A DNA stretch of 6,757 nt from Flavobacteriales bacterium UBA1993 (GTDB lineage Bacteria > Bacteroidota > Bacteroidia > Flavobacteriales_G > Salibacteraceae). Position numbers and translations under genes: made by a program. How positions within the stretch are numbered: position 1 is the first letter of the stretch; each line of letters opens with the position of its first letter. Positions 1 to 6,231 of this stretch are shown here, piece after piece. The notes under the pieces were generated by a model. The model was not told the DNA's origin and did not search any database. It worked only from the letters and a program-made list of their open reading frames with translations. The stretch is taken from contig DDCZ01000042.1 of the NCBI GenBank assembly GCA_002336485.1, positions 1 through 6,757 of the forward strand, written 5' to 3'.

Positions 1-852
1 CAAGGCATTCGAATATTGGATGGAATAGAGATGGATCAAGATAACCTGGATAACCTTCCATCGGTTGGAGCTTTTGGAAATTATAATGGATTCGGAATGG
101 ACGATGGTAACACGGACAATGAAAAGCTTGGCCTCAGCCATTTCATGTCGTACGCCAATGGCATTGGCCCAGTCTCAGACCCACAGGTCGCAGCCGACTA
201 CTACAACTTCATGCAGGGTCGTTGGAAGGATGGAACACAATTGACACATTCAGGAAACGGTTATGATCCAGCGAACCTTGATGCTGTTCCCGCCCGATTC
301 ATGTTTACGGATAGTTCAGATCTGGGCTACTACTCTACCTATGGAATAGATACAATGTCCAATCCCATATGGGATGAAGCATCGGCAGGGAATGCAAGCG
401 GAGACAGACGTGGAACTGGAAGCACAGGACCTTTTACGTTTGAACCAAACTCAACCAAATCAATCACGATTGCCTTTGTTTTTGCCCAAAAAATGAATGA
501 CCGTTTAGGCTCGGTCGATAAAATGAAGACCTACTCTGACCATATTCAGAATCTATATGATGCGGGTGAAACAGAATGTGGCCCTTTTGAGAATGATTTT
601 GCACTTGGCCAAGATGAGATGGTACAATCGAAAATTGAAATCTTTCCAAACCCAACTTCAAGCAGCTTCACAGTGGCCGGAATTCAGGGCTGGGCAGAAC
701 TGAACATTAGAAGCATAGATGGGCAATTGATTCGTACAGAATCGGTTTCGGAAAACACACCAATCGATATAAGCCAATTGGCAAGCGGCCCTTACCTATT
801 GAACTTAAACACAAAAGGGACAGTTTCCCACACGACACTCATTAAACAGTAG
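1..852 (+). CDS. C-terminal part of a secreted T9SS type A cargo protein (5' end outside window)
   Basis: The reading frame is open from the first base, so only the last 283 residues of a longer protein are seen. There is a TTG at base 16 but no reason to treat it as a start. The C-terminal ~75 residues (from about 209; IEIFPNPTS with the first Pro at 216) form a type A T9SS sorting domain, ending in LLNLNTKGTVSHTTLIKQ. This domain directs export across the outer membrane and is normally removed during attachment or release. The part before it has a pattern seen in other large Bacteroidota secreted proteins: DYYNFMQGRWKDG at 66-78, then GDRRGTGSTGPFTFEP around 134-149, then a hydrophobic beta strand. 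I cannot assign an enzymatic role to it. A strong terminator follows 17 bases after the stop, so it is probably transcribed separately from the next gene. T9SS cargo status is confident; the function is unknown. Confidence 0.9.
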   Translation, partial: QGIRILDGIEMDQDNLDNLPSVGAFGNYNGFGMDDGNTDNEKLGLSHFMSYANGIGPVSDPQVAADYYNFMQGRWKDGTQLTHSGNGYDPANLDAVPARFMFTDSSDLGYYSTYGIDTMSNPIWDEASAGNASGDRRGTGSTGPFTFEPNSTKSITIAFVFAQKMNDRLGSVDKMKTYSDHIQNLYDAGETECGPFENDFALGQDEMVQSKIEIFPNPTSSSFTVAGIQGWAELNIRSIDGQLIRTESVSENTPIDISQLASGPYLLNLNTKGTVSHTTLIKQ

Positions 853-869
853 AATCCCCAGATTTGGAG

Positions 870-911
870 AGCCGTTCAATGCCATAGCAATTGGGTTGAA
901 CGGCTTTTTTT
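870..911 (+). terminator. Intrinsic transcription terminator after the first gene
   Basis: A perfect 10-bp stem, AGCCGTTCAA (870-879) with TTGAACGGCT (896-905), encloses a 16-base loop. The T run starts at the end of the right arm, giving seven T at 905-911. It lies 17 bases after the TAG stop of the upstream gene and should insulate the large gene downstream from readthrough. Confidence 0.88.
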
Positions 912-947
912 GATGTATTTCAAGGATCATAAAACAAGCGAAAAAAC

Positions 948-955
948 TAGCTTTG
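948..955 (+). promoter_or_regulatory. Candidate Bacteroidota -7 promoter box (TAGCTTTG)
   Basis: TAGCTTTG matches the known Bacteroidota -7 consensus TAnnTTTG at every fixed position. It sits between the upstream terminator and the large gene, where a promoter is expected. I see no convincing TTTG/TTG -33 element at the usual spacing. The box covers the TTG at 953, so if it is real, transcription would start near 960 and translation would have to begin at GTG 962, almost leaderless. An 8-base match can occur by chance. Confidence 0.35.
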
Positions 956-3900
956 TTCTTTGTGAAACCCAACTCCCGCGCCTTGAAAAATCTGGTCTTA
1001 ATCGCACTCGTATTTCTATCTCTTCACTCAATTGGACAAAACAGTCCTGACTTTTTTAGAAGCGTTCCAAACATTGATGACAACACGCCAAAGTGGGCCC
1101 AGCTTATGTATAGCGATAACCCAAGTGTGATTGAAGTTGAAAACCTGTATCGATCCTATTACAAGACGCACGCATTCGAAAAGAACTTGCACACGCAGAA
1201 CCACAAGCATTGGATGAATCTGATTCAATCTTACGTGAATGAAGAGGGATATATCGTACTTCCAACAATCGAAGAAGAAGACGCCTACTTTGAAGAGCTT
1301 CAGGAGAACTACGAAATCGTTCCACCACTTAATGTCCCCGGATCAAACGCCGGCTGGGTGCCAATGGGGCCATTTGAGACCTTTAAGCAAAATACGACCC
1401 AGGCGATTTCTTGGCATAAGAACATTTACGCCATCGATCAGAGTTTGTCAAACCCAAATATTCTAATCTGTGGTACGGAAGCAGGGGGCGTTTACAAAAC
1501 AACCGACAAAGCCCAGAATTGGGAGCTCATCTCAAAAGCAGAGGTATTTAGTGGAGGCAACGCCGCGGTAAAAATCCACCCAACCAACCAAGATAATTTC
1601 TTGGTGGCATCGAACTCCAGAATATATCAGTCGCTGAACGGAGGCACGACTTGGTTTGTGCGTCACGTGACCAGCGGAACAGGCAATGAATTTCAATACG
1701 CCCCATCAAACGATAGCTTGATATTTCACACAAGTTCATCCGGCTTGTTTAAATCAACAAATGGAGGATTGAACTGGACTCAAATTTACACCCAAACATG
1801 CTGGGACATTGACTTTCACCCAACGGACAATGCGGTAGCATACTTACTTAAATCCAACGCGTCGGCTAAGATATCAGAACTGTATCGGAGCGATGATGAA
1901 GGTGCGACGTGGGTATTGAAAGACAGCAACTACTACGAGCCAGCCAACCTTGCAAACGCGACTGAATCGGGCGGTAAAATTGCTGTAACGGCGGCCGCGC
2001 CAAATGTGGTGTATGTGTGTTTAATAGGAGCCTCTAAAACGAATGACAACGGTTGGATTGGAATTTATCGCAGTTCGAATCGAGGAGAAACATGGACGGA
2101 TATGGATAGCCAAGACGGTGGGCCATATAGCAGCATTAACGGCACAAGTCCGTGGAACGTGGCGGCGTATAGCAGCGGATATCATCAAGGGTATTATAAC
2201 TTCGACATGGAAGCGAGTCAATCAGATTCAAATAAAATATGGGTTGCAAGCATTCGACTGAGTGAATCCGCAGACGGTGGACAAACCTTTGTTTCAATAG
2301 GTGCTGCAAACTCCACCTCATTGTCTGATTTCCATGCAGATGTTCAAGACATTGAAGTTGTTGGTGATGAGATTTGGGTCGCATCGGACGGTGGTGTAAA
2401 CTACTCTGATGACACGTTGGCCACACATGTGGCTCTCAACAAGGGAATTCTTGCAGGACATTTCTGGGGATTCAATACGGGCTGGAATGAGGACACCTAC
2501 ACGGGTGGTAAGTACCACGATGGAACATCGGGTTGGTCTGAAAACTATGGACTGGGAAATGCCTACAACATTGGCGGCGTTGAGGAAGCCTCGGGCTACG
2601 TTCATCCAATTGAAAGTCGAAAGCTATTGTACAGAACGCACTACGCCAGCAATAACACCTCGGTAAAAACCATCCCTGCGGTCTTTGGTGATGCTATGAT
2701 CAATCACCCATCATTACCAAAACGACCAAATGAATCGTATTGGGTAGCAGAACGAAGTGGCGTCTACTTTGACCCACGATATGCCGATCACATGTTTATC
2801 GGTCTGGGCCATGTCATTTACAAATCCACAAATGGAGGCTCCAGTTTTGACACGTTGTATGCCTTTCCCGACACCAACGCTGTTTTATACGAAATCGAAA
2901 TTGCACGAAGCAATCCAGATGTAATGTATGCCGTATATAACAAGATCGGCGGCTATTGGAATCCATGTGAAGTTTGGAAAACAACAAATGGAGGAACGTC
3001 TTGGGCAAAAACCACGGCGAATCCAGGAGGAAACAACCGAAGATTTCGTATTTCCATTCATCCAGAGAATGCAAATGAAGTCTGGCTTTGCACACCTCGT
3101 GGCACTAATGGAGCAAAGGTCTATAGCACGGTAAACGGAGGAACATCATGGACCAATAGAACGACTGCTACCTTAAACAATGAGAACTTAACCGACATCC
3201 TATATCAAGGCGGCACGGATGACATTGTATACCTAACATCTCAGAATGGAGTATTCACTTGGAATACCAATTCCTCTTCCTGGGACGATTACTCCACCGG
3301 GCTTCCGCTGATTGCGAAGACATTGCAGATAAATCCATTCTACAAGGATGCCGAACTACGAATGGCTACAACTGGAAGAGGCATTTGGGCGCGCGACTTA
3401 CAGGACACACTATTCTCTCCGCTTGCACAACCAATAACTTATACGGATAGTGTTTACTGCCTGCGCGACACAACCCAGTTTGACTGCTATTCCATTCTAC
3501 AGCACACAGGAGCTTCTTGGGATTGGACCATCACTCCTACTCCATTATATATAAGCGATAGCACGATTAGAAATCCACAAGTGTTGTTTGGCGATACTGG
3601 TGCATACACGGTTAGTCTAAAAGTGACCAACGCACAAGGCGACACCAATACAAAGACCATCGCAAACATGGTTTATGTGAGCAACGGATGCAATAGGGAC
3701 ACGATTCCTGGATTGGCAATGAACTGCGAGACAAATACCAGCTACACGAATGTGCCAAACTTGGAGCTGACACAAGTAGATAGCTTCACTGTATCGGCGT
3801 GGATAAAACCAAACGCCAACCAGAACGACTACACCGGCATTGTGATCAGCGATGGCACCACTGCTGGATTGAATTTCAAATCGAACAACGAGCTGGCATA

Positions 3901-5701
3901 TCATTGGCCGGGCGGAGCATGGTGGTGGAGCAGCGGCCTATTCGTGCCGAACAACGAATGGTCGCATGTAGCCCTTGTAGTAACGCCAACAAGTGTAACC
4001 GTATATCTTAACGGAGTGAGCAGCACGCACACCACGAACACTTCTGCGGTTGACATTCCAACATTAAAAATTGGAAGCTACAAAGGATGGACTTCACGAA
4101 ACTTTAATGGAGAAATAGATGAAGTATGCCTATGGAATAGATCGCTGAGCCAAAACGAAATCAGGGAACTAAGACACTTGACTAGAACCGGACCTGTAGC
4201 CTATGACGAGGACTTAGTTGTCTACTACCAATACAATCTTCCTGGCAGCGGCAGTGTCATGGATCGGGTTGGATTACAGCATGCGTCTTTGGCAGGCGAT
4301 GCACAAAAGGTGCTATCGACTGCCCCTGTTGGTGGTGGTGTTAGCGATAGAGTAAACGTTTCTTCAGGCGCAACCTATACGTGGACCAGCTCCGCTACAA
4401 AAATTGATTTTGGATCAACAAACCCAAATGGGCAGGTAGTTGTAACTCGATTAAACGTGCTGCCCGACAGCCTTCCAAATACGAACCCACACGCAGCCAA
4501 TTATTGGATCGTCAACAACTATGGCAGCACTACAAATTTTGCCGCCTTGAGCCATCTAAAACTTAAACCAGCGGTGGGTCAACCTTACGGTAATCCGAAT
4601 GATGCAGTTTTATGGATCAGAAATCAGAATGAGCACCTGAACAATTGGACAACGAGTTGCAGTGCAGACAATTTTGATGATGGATATTATGATTACACCT
4701 CGTTTTGTGGTATTAACAATATGTCCCAATTCTTCATTCAATCTGCAGACACACAACCCATAGTTGGAGCATATCTCGTGGCCAATGAAGCCGAAGTTCT
4801 TTGCAGCTACGACAGTATATACTTGGAAGGAGCATATCAAAATGACGCGGGCACATACTATGACACGGTAAATGTTTCATATGCATTAGATAGTGTAACC
4901 GTAACAAACGTTTCCTTGGATTCGATCACCGGAATCGACACGCAAACAGCCTGTGACTCGTTGGTTTGGGTTGATGGCAACACGTATACGCAAAATAACA
5001 CCAGCGCCACCTATCACACCAATGTAGGAGCCTTATGTGATAGCGTATCCACATTGAATTTAACCATCAAACACTCGAGTGGTTCTATCGATGCATTGGC
5101 GAGCTGTGGCCCCTATGAATGGATTGATGGAAATACGTATGCAACGACTAATAGCTCCGCGACATATGTGTTAACCAACTCGGTGGGTTGTGACTCGGTC
5201 ATCACCCTTGACCTAGTTGTCACCAACATCGACAATTCGGTGAATCAATTCTGGGATACGCTTACGGCAGTCCAAGCAGCGGCTACCTATCAATGGCTCG
5301 ATTGTGAATCGAATTTTGCGGCAATCACGGGAGAGACAAACCAAAACTATACGCTGCTCACCCCCGGAACGTATGCCGTTCAAATAACCCAAGCGGGCTG
5401 TGTTGACACGTCAGATTGCATTGATGTGTCGACCGTTGGCATTTCAGATCTTTCGCCATCGGATGATGTTCAAGTTTTTCCGAACCCTACAAGTGGGCGT
5501 TTCACGATACGATCTACCACCGCGTTTCAATCGTTCCGCATCATCAACGGACTGGGGCAATGTGTTTATGTGAACAACGAGTACACGACCAAAAACGAAG
5601 CGCGAGAAATTCAGGTTTTGCTTGCTTCAGGATTGTATATAATAGAGCTAGATGGAGATGAAGGTCTGATGAAGAAAAAGCTGATTATTGAAGCGCGGTA
5701 G
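953..5701 (+). CDS. Giant multidomain secreted protein: BNR/Asp-box propeller, PKD, LamG, Cys-module repeats, T9SS sorting domain
   Basis: Residue numbers count from TTG 953 (1582 aa). A signal peptide covers about 1-29: basic VKPNSRALK, hydrophobic LVLIALVFLSL, cleavage near SIGQ. No in-frame ATG lies between the upstream stop at 911 and this peptide, so the start is TTG 953 or GTG 962 (residue 4). WVPMGP (135-140) leads into a beta-propeller region to about 820 with nine Asp-boxes of the type S-x-D/N-x-G-x-T-W (last aromatic at 190, 234, 275, 320, 381, 446, 632, 684, 733), closing with ATTGRGIWARDL. This fold occurs in sialidases, sortilin/VPS10 and GH74 enzymes; I see no proof of catalysis. 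Then come a PKD-like domain (836-910), a LamG-like domain (about 920-1080, ending GEIDEVCLWNRSLSQNEI), a divergent beta-rich region (1081-1280), three Cys modules (1284-1432), an Ig-like module (1434-1490) and the T9SS type A sorting domain (about 1500-1582, VFPNPTSGRFTI at 1508). It is probably a surface adhesin or polymer-binding protein exported by T9SS. Confidence 0.93.
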   Translation: MFFVKPNSRALKNLVLIALVFLSLHSIGQNSPDFFRSVPNIDDNTPKWAQLMYSDNPSVIEVENLYRSYYKTHAFEKNLHTQNHKHWMNLIQSYVNEEGYIVLPTIEEEDAYFEELQENYEIVPPLNVPGSNAGWVPMGPFETFKQNTTQAISWHKNIYAIDQSLSNPNILICGTEAGGVYKTTDKAQNWELISKAEVFSGGNAAVKIHPTNQDNFLVASNSRIYQSLNGGTTWFVRHVTSGTGNEFQYAPSNDSLIFHTSSSGLFKSTNGGLNWTQIYTQTCWDIDFHPTDNAVAYLLKSNASAKISELYRSDDEGATWVLKDSNYYEPANLANATESGGKIAVTAAAPNVVYVCLIGASKTNDNGWIGIYRSSNRGETWTDMDSQDGGPYSSINGTSPWNVAAYSSGYHQGYYNFDMEASQSDSNKIWVASIRLSESADGGQTFVSIGAANSTSLSDFHADVQDIEVVGDEIWVASDGGVNYSDDTLATHVALNKGILAGHFWGFNTGWNEDTYTGGKYHDGTSGWSENYGLGNAYNIGGVEEASGYVHPIESRKLLYRTHYASNNTSVKTIPAVFGDAMINHPSLPKRPNESYWVAERSGVYFDPRYADHMFIGLGHVIYKSTNGGSSFDTLYAFPDTNAVLYEIEIARSNPDVMYAVYNKIGGYWNPCEVWKTTNGGTSWAKTTANPGGNNRRFRISIHPENANEVWLCTPRGTNGAKVYSTVNGGTSWTNRTTATLNNENLTDILYQGGTDDIVYLTSQNGVFTWNTNSSSWDDYSTGLPLIAKTLQINPFYKDAELRMATTGRGIWARDLQDTLFSPLAQPITYTDSVYCLRDTTQFDCYSILQHTGASWDWTITPTPLYISDSTIRNPQVLFGDTGAYTVSLKVTNAQGDTNTKTIANMVYVSNGCNRDTIPGLAMNCETNTSYTNVPNLELTQVDSFTVSAWIKPNANQNDYTGIVISDGTTAGLNFKSNNELAYHWPGGAWWWSSGLFVPNNEWSHVALVVTPTSVTVYLNGVSSTHTTNTSAVDIPTLKIGSYKGWTSRNFNGEIDEVCLWNRSLSQNEIRELRHLTRTGPVAYDEDLVVYYQYNLPGSGSVMDRVGLQHASLAGDAQKVLSTAPVGGGVSDRVNVSSGATYTWTSSATKIDFGSTNPNGQVVVTRLNVLPDSLPNTNPHAANYWIVNNYGSTTNFAALSHLKLKPAVGQPYGNPNDAVLWIRNQNEHLNNWTTSCSADNFDDGYYDYTSFCGINNMSQFFIQSADTQPIVGAYLVANEAEVLCSYDSIYLEGAYQNDAGTYYDTVNVSYALDSVTVTNVSLDSITGIDTQTACDSLVWVDGNTYTQNNTSATYHTNVGALCDSVSTLNLTIKHSSGSIDALASCGPYEWIDGNTYATTNSSATYVLTNSVGCDSVITLDLVVTNIDNSVNQFWDTLTAVQAAATYQWLDCESNFAAITGETNQNYTLLTPGTYAVQITQAGCVDTSDCIDVSTVGISDLSPSDDVQVFPNPTSGRFTIRSTTAFQSFRIINGLGQCVYVNNEYTTKNEAREIQVLLASGLYIIELDGDEGLMKKKLIIEAR
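1496..3151 (+). repeat. Nine Asp-box (BNR) motifs within the large gene
   Basis: The motifs read TTDKAQNW, SLNGGTTW, STNGGLNW, SDDEGATW, SSNRGETW, SADGGQTF, STNGGSSF, TTNGGTSW and TVNGGTSW. Several are nearly the same at DNA level: aaatcaacaaatggagga near 1750, aaatccacaaatggaggc near 2822 and aaaacaacaaatggagga near 2979. Each marks a beta-hairpin of one propeller blade. Six lie between residues 183 and 446 and three between 625 and 733, with a gap of about 180 residues that holds a weaker Asp-box-like VASDGGVNYS. The spread over about 640 residues fits two propellers in tandem, as in VPS10/GH74-type folds, better than one. Confidence 0.8.
4802..5250 (+). repeat. Three tandem modules of about 50 residues with conserved Cys and DSV motif
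   Basis: Units begin at Cys1284, Cys1334 and Cys1385, a spacing of 50 and 51 residues. Units 2 and 3 share C-x(4)-W-V/I-DGNTY-x(4)-(N/S)-S-A-T-Y, then a second Cys followed by DSV (LCDSVSTLNL, GCDSVITLDL; Cys1362 and Cys1413). Unit 1 (CSYDSIYLEGAYQ to ALDSVTV) is more diverged but keeps register: DSV falls at the same offset, while Leu replaces the second Cys. Such modules are common as stalks before T9SS sorting domains in Bacteroidota proteins. The two cysteines of units 2 and 3 are plausible disulfide partners. Confidence 0.75.
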
Positions 5702-5854
5702 TGGATGTGATTTGCAAAAAATCGCCAATCCATTCTATAGATTTTTCTCTTCAAACCCATGCCACAAAAGGCTTATAGGGAATGACGATGAAAAAAAATA
5801 AAAGCCAATATGTACTTTTACAATTGTTGTATGCCATGCGAAAAAAAGCCAGCC

Positions 5855-5872
5855 GCACATTTTAGCACATTT
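5855..5872 (+). repeat. Short direct repeat GCACATTT x2, 10-base period
   Basis: GCACATTT occurs at 5855-5862 and again at 5865-5872, separated by TA. The second copy runs into the left arm of the long inverted repeat. The function is unknown. It could be part of a dispersed repeat or of a recombination or insertion site. Confidence 0.5.
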
Positions 5873-5922
5873 GGTTTTCGCCTACGCTCTTTGCCAATTC
5901 TGAAAACCAAAAGAGCTAAAAT
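5859..5922. repeat. 21-bp imperfect inverted repeat (19 of 21 pairs) with 22-base loop
   Basis: The left arm (5859-5879) is ATTTTAGC, then ACA, then TTTGGTTTTC. The reverse complement of the right arm (5902-5922) is ATTTTAGC, then TCT, then TTTGGTTTTC, so only two positions differ. The loop (5880-5901) contains CGCCTACGCTCTTTGCC. No T run follows directly on the plus strand. On the minus strand seven T begin about 12 bases beyond the stem. It is therefore not a standard intrinsic terminator, although a transcription-blocking role is possible. Its place at the composition change makes an element end or recombination site an alternative; I do not recognise the family. Confidence 0.7.
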
Positions 5923-5950
5923 CTCCCCCGCGCTAGGAACGATAACAATT

Positions 5951-5984
5951 CGAGATGATTTTATATTGAAAAACGAGATGATTT
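5951..5984 (+). promoter_or_regulatory. Paired direct repeats CGAGATGATTT upstream of the HTH gene (possible operator)
   Basis: CGAGATGATTT is found exactly at 5951-5961 and 5974-5984, a 23-base period, about two helical turns. Similarity continues past each copy (TATATTGAAAAA versus AAAATTAAACAT). The pair ends 40 bases before the start codon of the Xre-type protein, where an autoregulator or activator would bind. That the Xre protein is the ligand is inference. Confidence 0.5.
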
Positions 5985-5996
5985 AAAATTAAACAT

Positions 5997-6021
5997 TATC
6001 TTGGACGTCTAATTTTAGACG
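5997..6021 (+). promoter_or_regulatory. Palindromic operator candidate overlapping the HTH gene's leader, with a weak -7 box
   Basis: CGTCTAA (6006-6012) and TTAGACG (6015-6021) are perfect reverse complements around a 2-base TT centre, giving a 16-base palindrome that ends three bases before ATG 6025. Dimeric Xre-family repressors and restriction-modification controller proteins typically bind palindromes of this size near their own promoters. Just upstream, TATCTTGG (5997-6004) matches the TAnnTTTG box with one mismatch, but no -33 element is evident. In RNA the same bases could form a 6-bp stem with a 4-base loop that would shade the start codon. Confidence 0.5.
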
Positions 6022-6024
6022 GAA

Positions 6025-6231
6025 ATGAACCGAATAAAGGAAGTACTTGATGAGAAAGGGATTAAGCAGACTTGGTTGGCTGAAAAACTGGGGAAGAGTT
6101 ACAACATGGTGAATGGTTATGTGCAAAATAGACAACAACCAAGACTAGAAATACTAATGGAAATTGCAAACATATTAGACATAGATGTTAAAGAATTAAT
6201 CATATCGAATAAGCCTCAAAACCATGAGTAA
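6025..6231 (+). CDS. Small Xre-family helix-turn-helix regulator, probable controller of the adjacent methyltransferase cassette
   Basis: This 68-residue protein is nearly all one HTH_3/Cro-CI domain. Residues 2-16 are helix 1 (NRIKEVLDEKGIKQT), WLAEKLGKS (17-25) is helix 2 and YNMVNGYVQNRQQPRLEIL is the recognition helix and following turn. Helices 4-5 (MEIANILDIDVKELI) complete the five-helix fold. No other domain is present, and this size is usual for C (controller) proteins of restriction-modification systems and for small Xre regulators next to cytosine methyltransferases. ATG 6025 is chosen because the HTH starts at once after it. There is no strong Shine-Dalgarno sequence, as is common in this phylum. 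The last 8 bases overlap the next gene, so translation is probably coupled. Direct repeats and a palindrome upstream are candidate operators. DNA binding is confident; the controller role is inferred from context. Confidence 0.88.
   Translation: MNRIKEVLDEKGIKQTWLAEKLGKSYNMVNGYVQNRQQPRLEILMEIANILDIDVKELIISNKPQNHE

Larger units (their letters stand above)
5702..6024. other. Non-coding spacer between the surface-protein gene and the methyltransferase cassette
   Basis: No credible gene is seen on either strand in these 323 bases. The first part, to about 5850, holds only a weak AT-only hairpin (AAAAATC 5717-5723 with GATTTTT 5740-5746) that could help end the large gene's transcript. The middle holds a short direct repeat and a long imperfect inverted repeat (5855-5922). 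The last part, from about 5941, is very AT-rich (13 G+C in 5941-6000) and carries paired direct repeats and a palindrome just before the HTH gene. Base composition falls across the spacer from about 47% GC (samples on the left) to about 33% on the right. Confidence 0.7.

Noticed and set aside
913..1051. Frame from ATG 913, 45 codons, overlapping the start of the giant gene
   Set aside because: It runs out of frame through the giant gene's signal peptide and has no protein-like features, while the giant gene's frame has a clear signal peptide.
464..4840. Several open frames of 60-96 codons on the minus strand and in other plus-strand frames inside the two large genes
   Set aside because: All lie within clearly coding T9SS cargo genes and have unnatural composition (rich in Arg, His, Cys) and no domains. 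They are shadows of the real frames.
4802..5250. CRISPR-like or non-coding repeat array
   Set aside because: The periodicity is at protein level within an open frame. DNA copies are diverged, with no spacer/repeat alternation.
5717..5746. AAAAATC / GATTTTT hairpin as terminator of the giant gene
   Set aside because: The stem has only one G-C pair and a 16-base loop, and the T tract is part of the stem. It is too weak to list as a terminator and is mentioned only within the spacer.
5782..5865. Small open frame MTMKKNKSQYVLLQLLYAMR... of 27 residues ending at a TAG in the inverted-repeat region
   Set aside because: It is very short, basic and without a recognisable family, and its end lies inside the left arm of the hairpin. 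Nothing supports translation.
5859..5922. Integron attC site
   Set aside because: The arms lack the RYYYAAC/GTTRRRY core sites, and no integrase or cassette array is visible.
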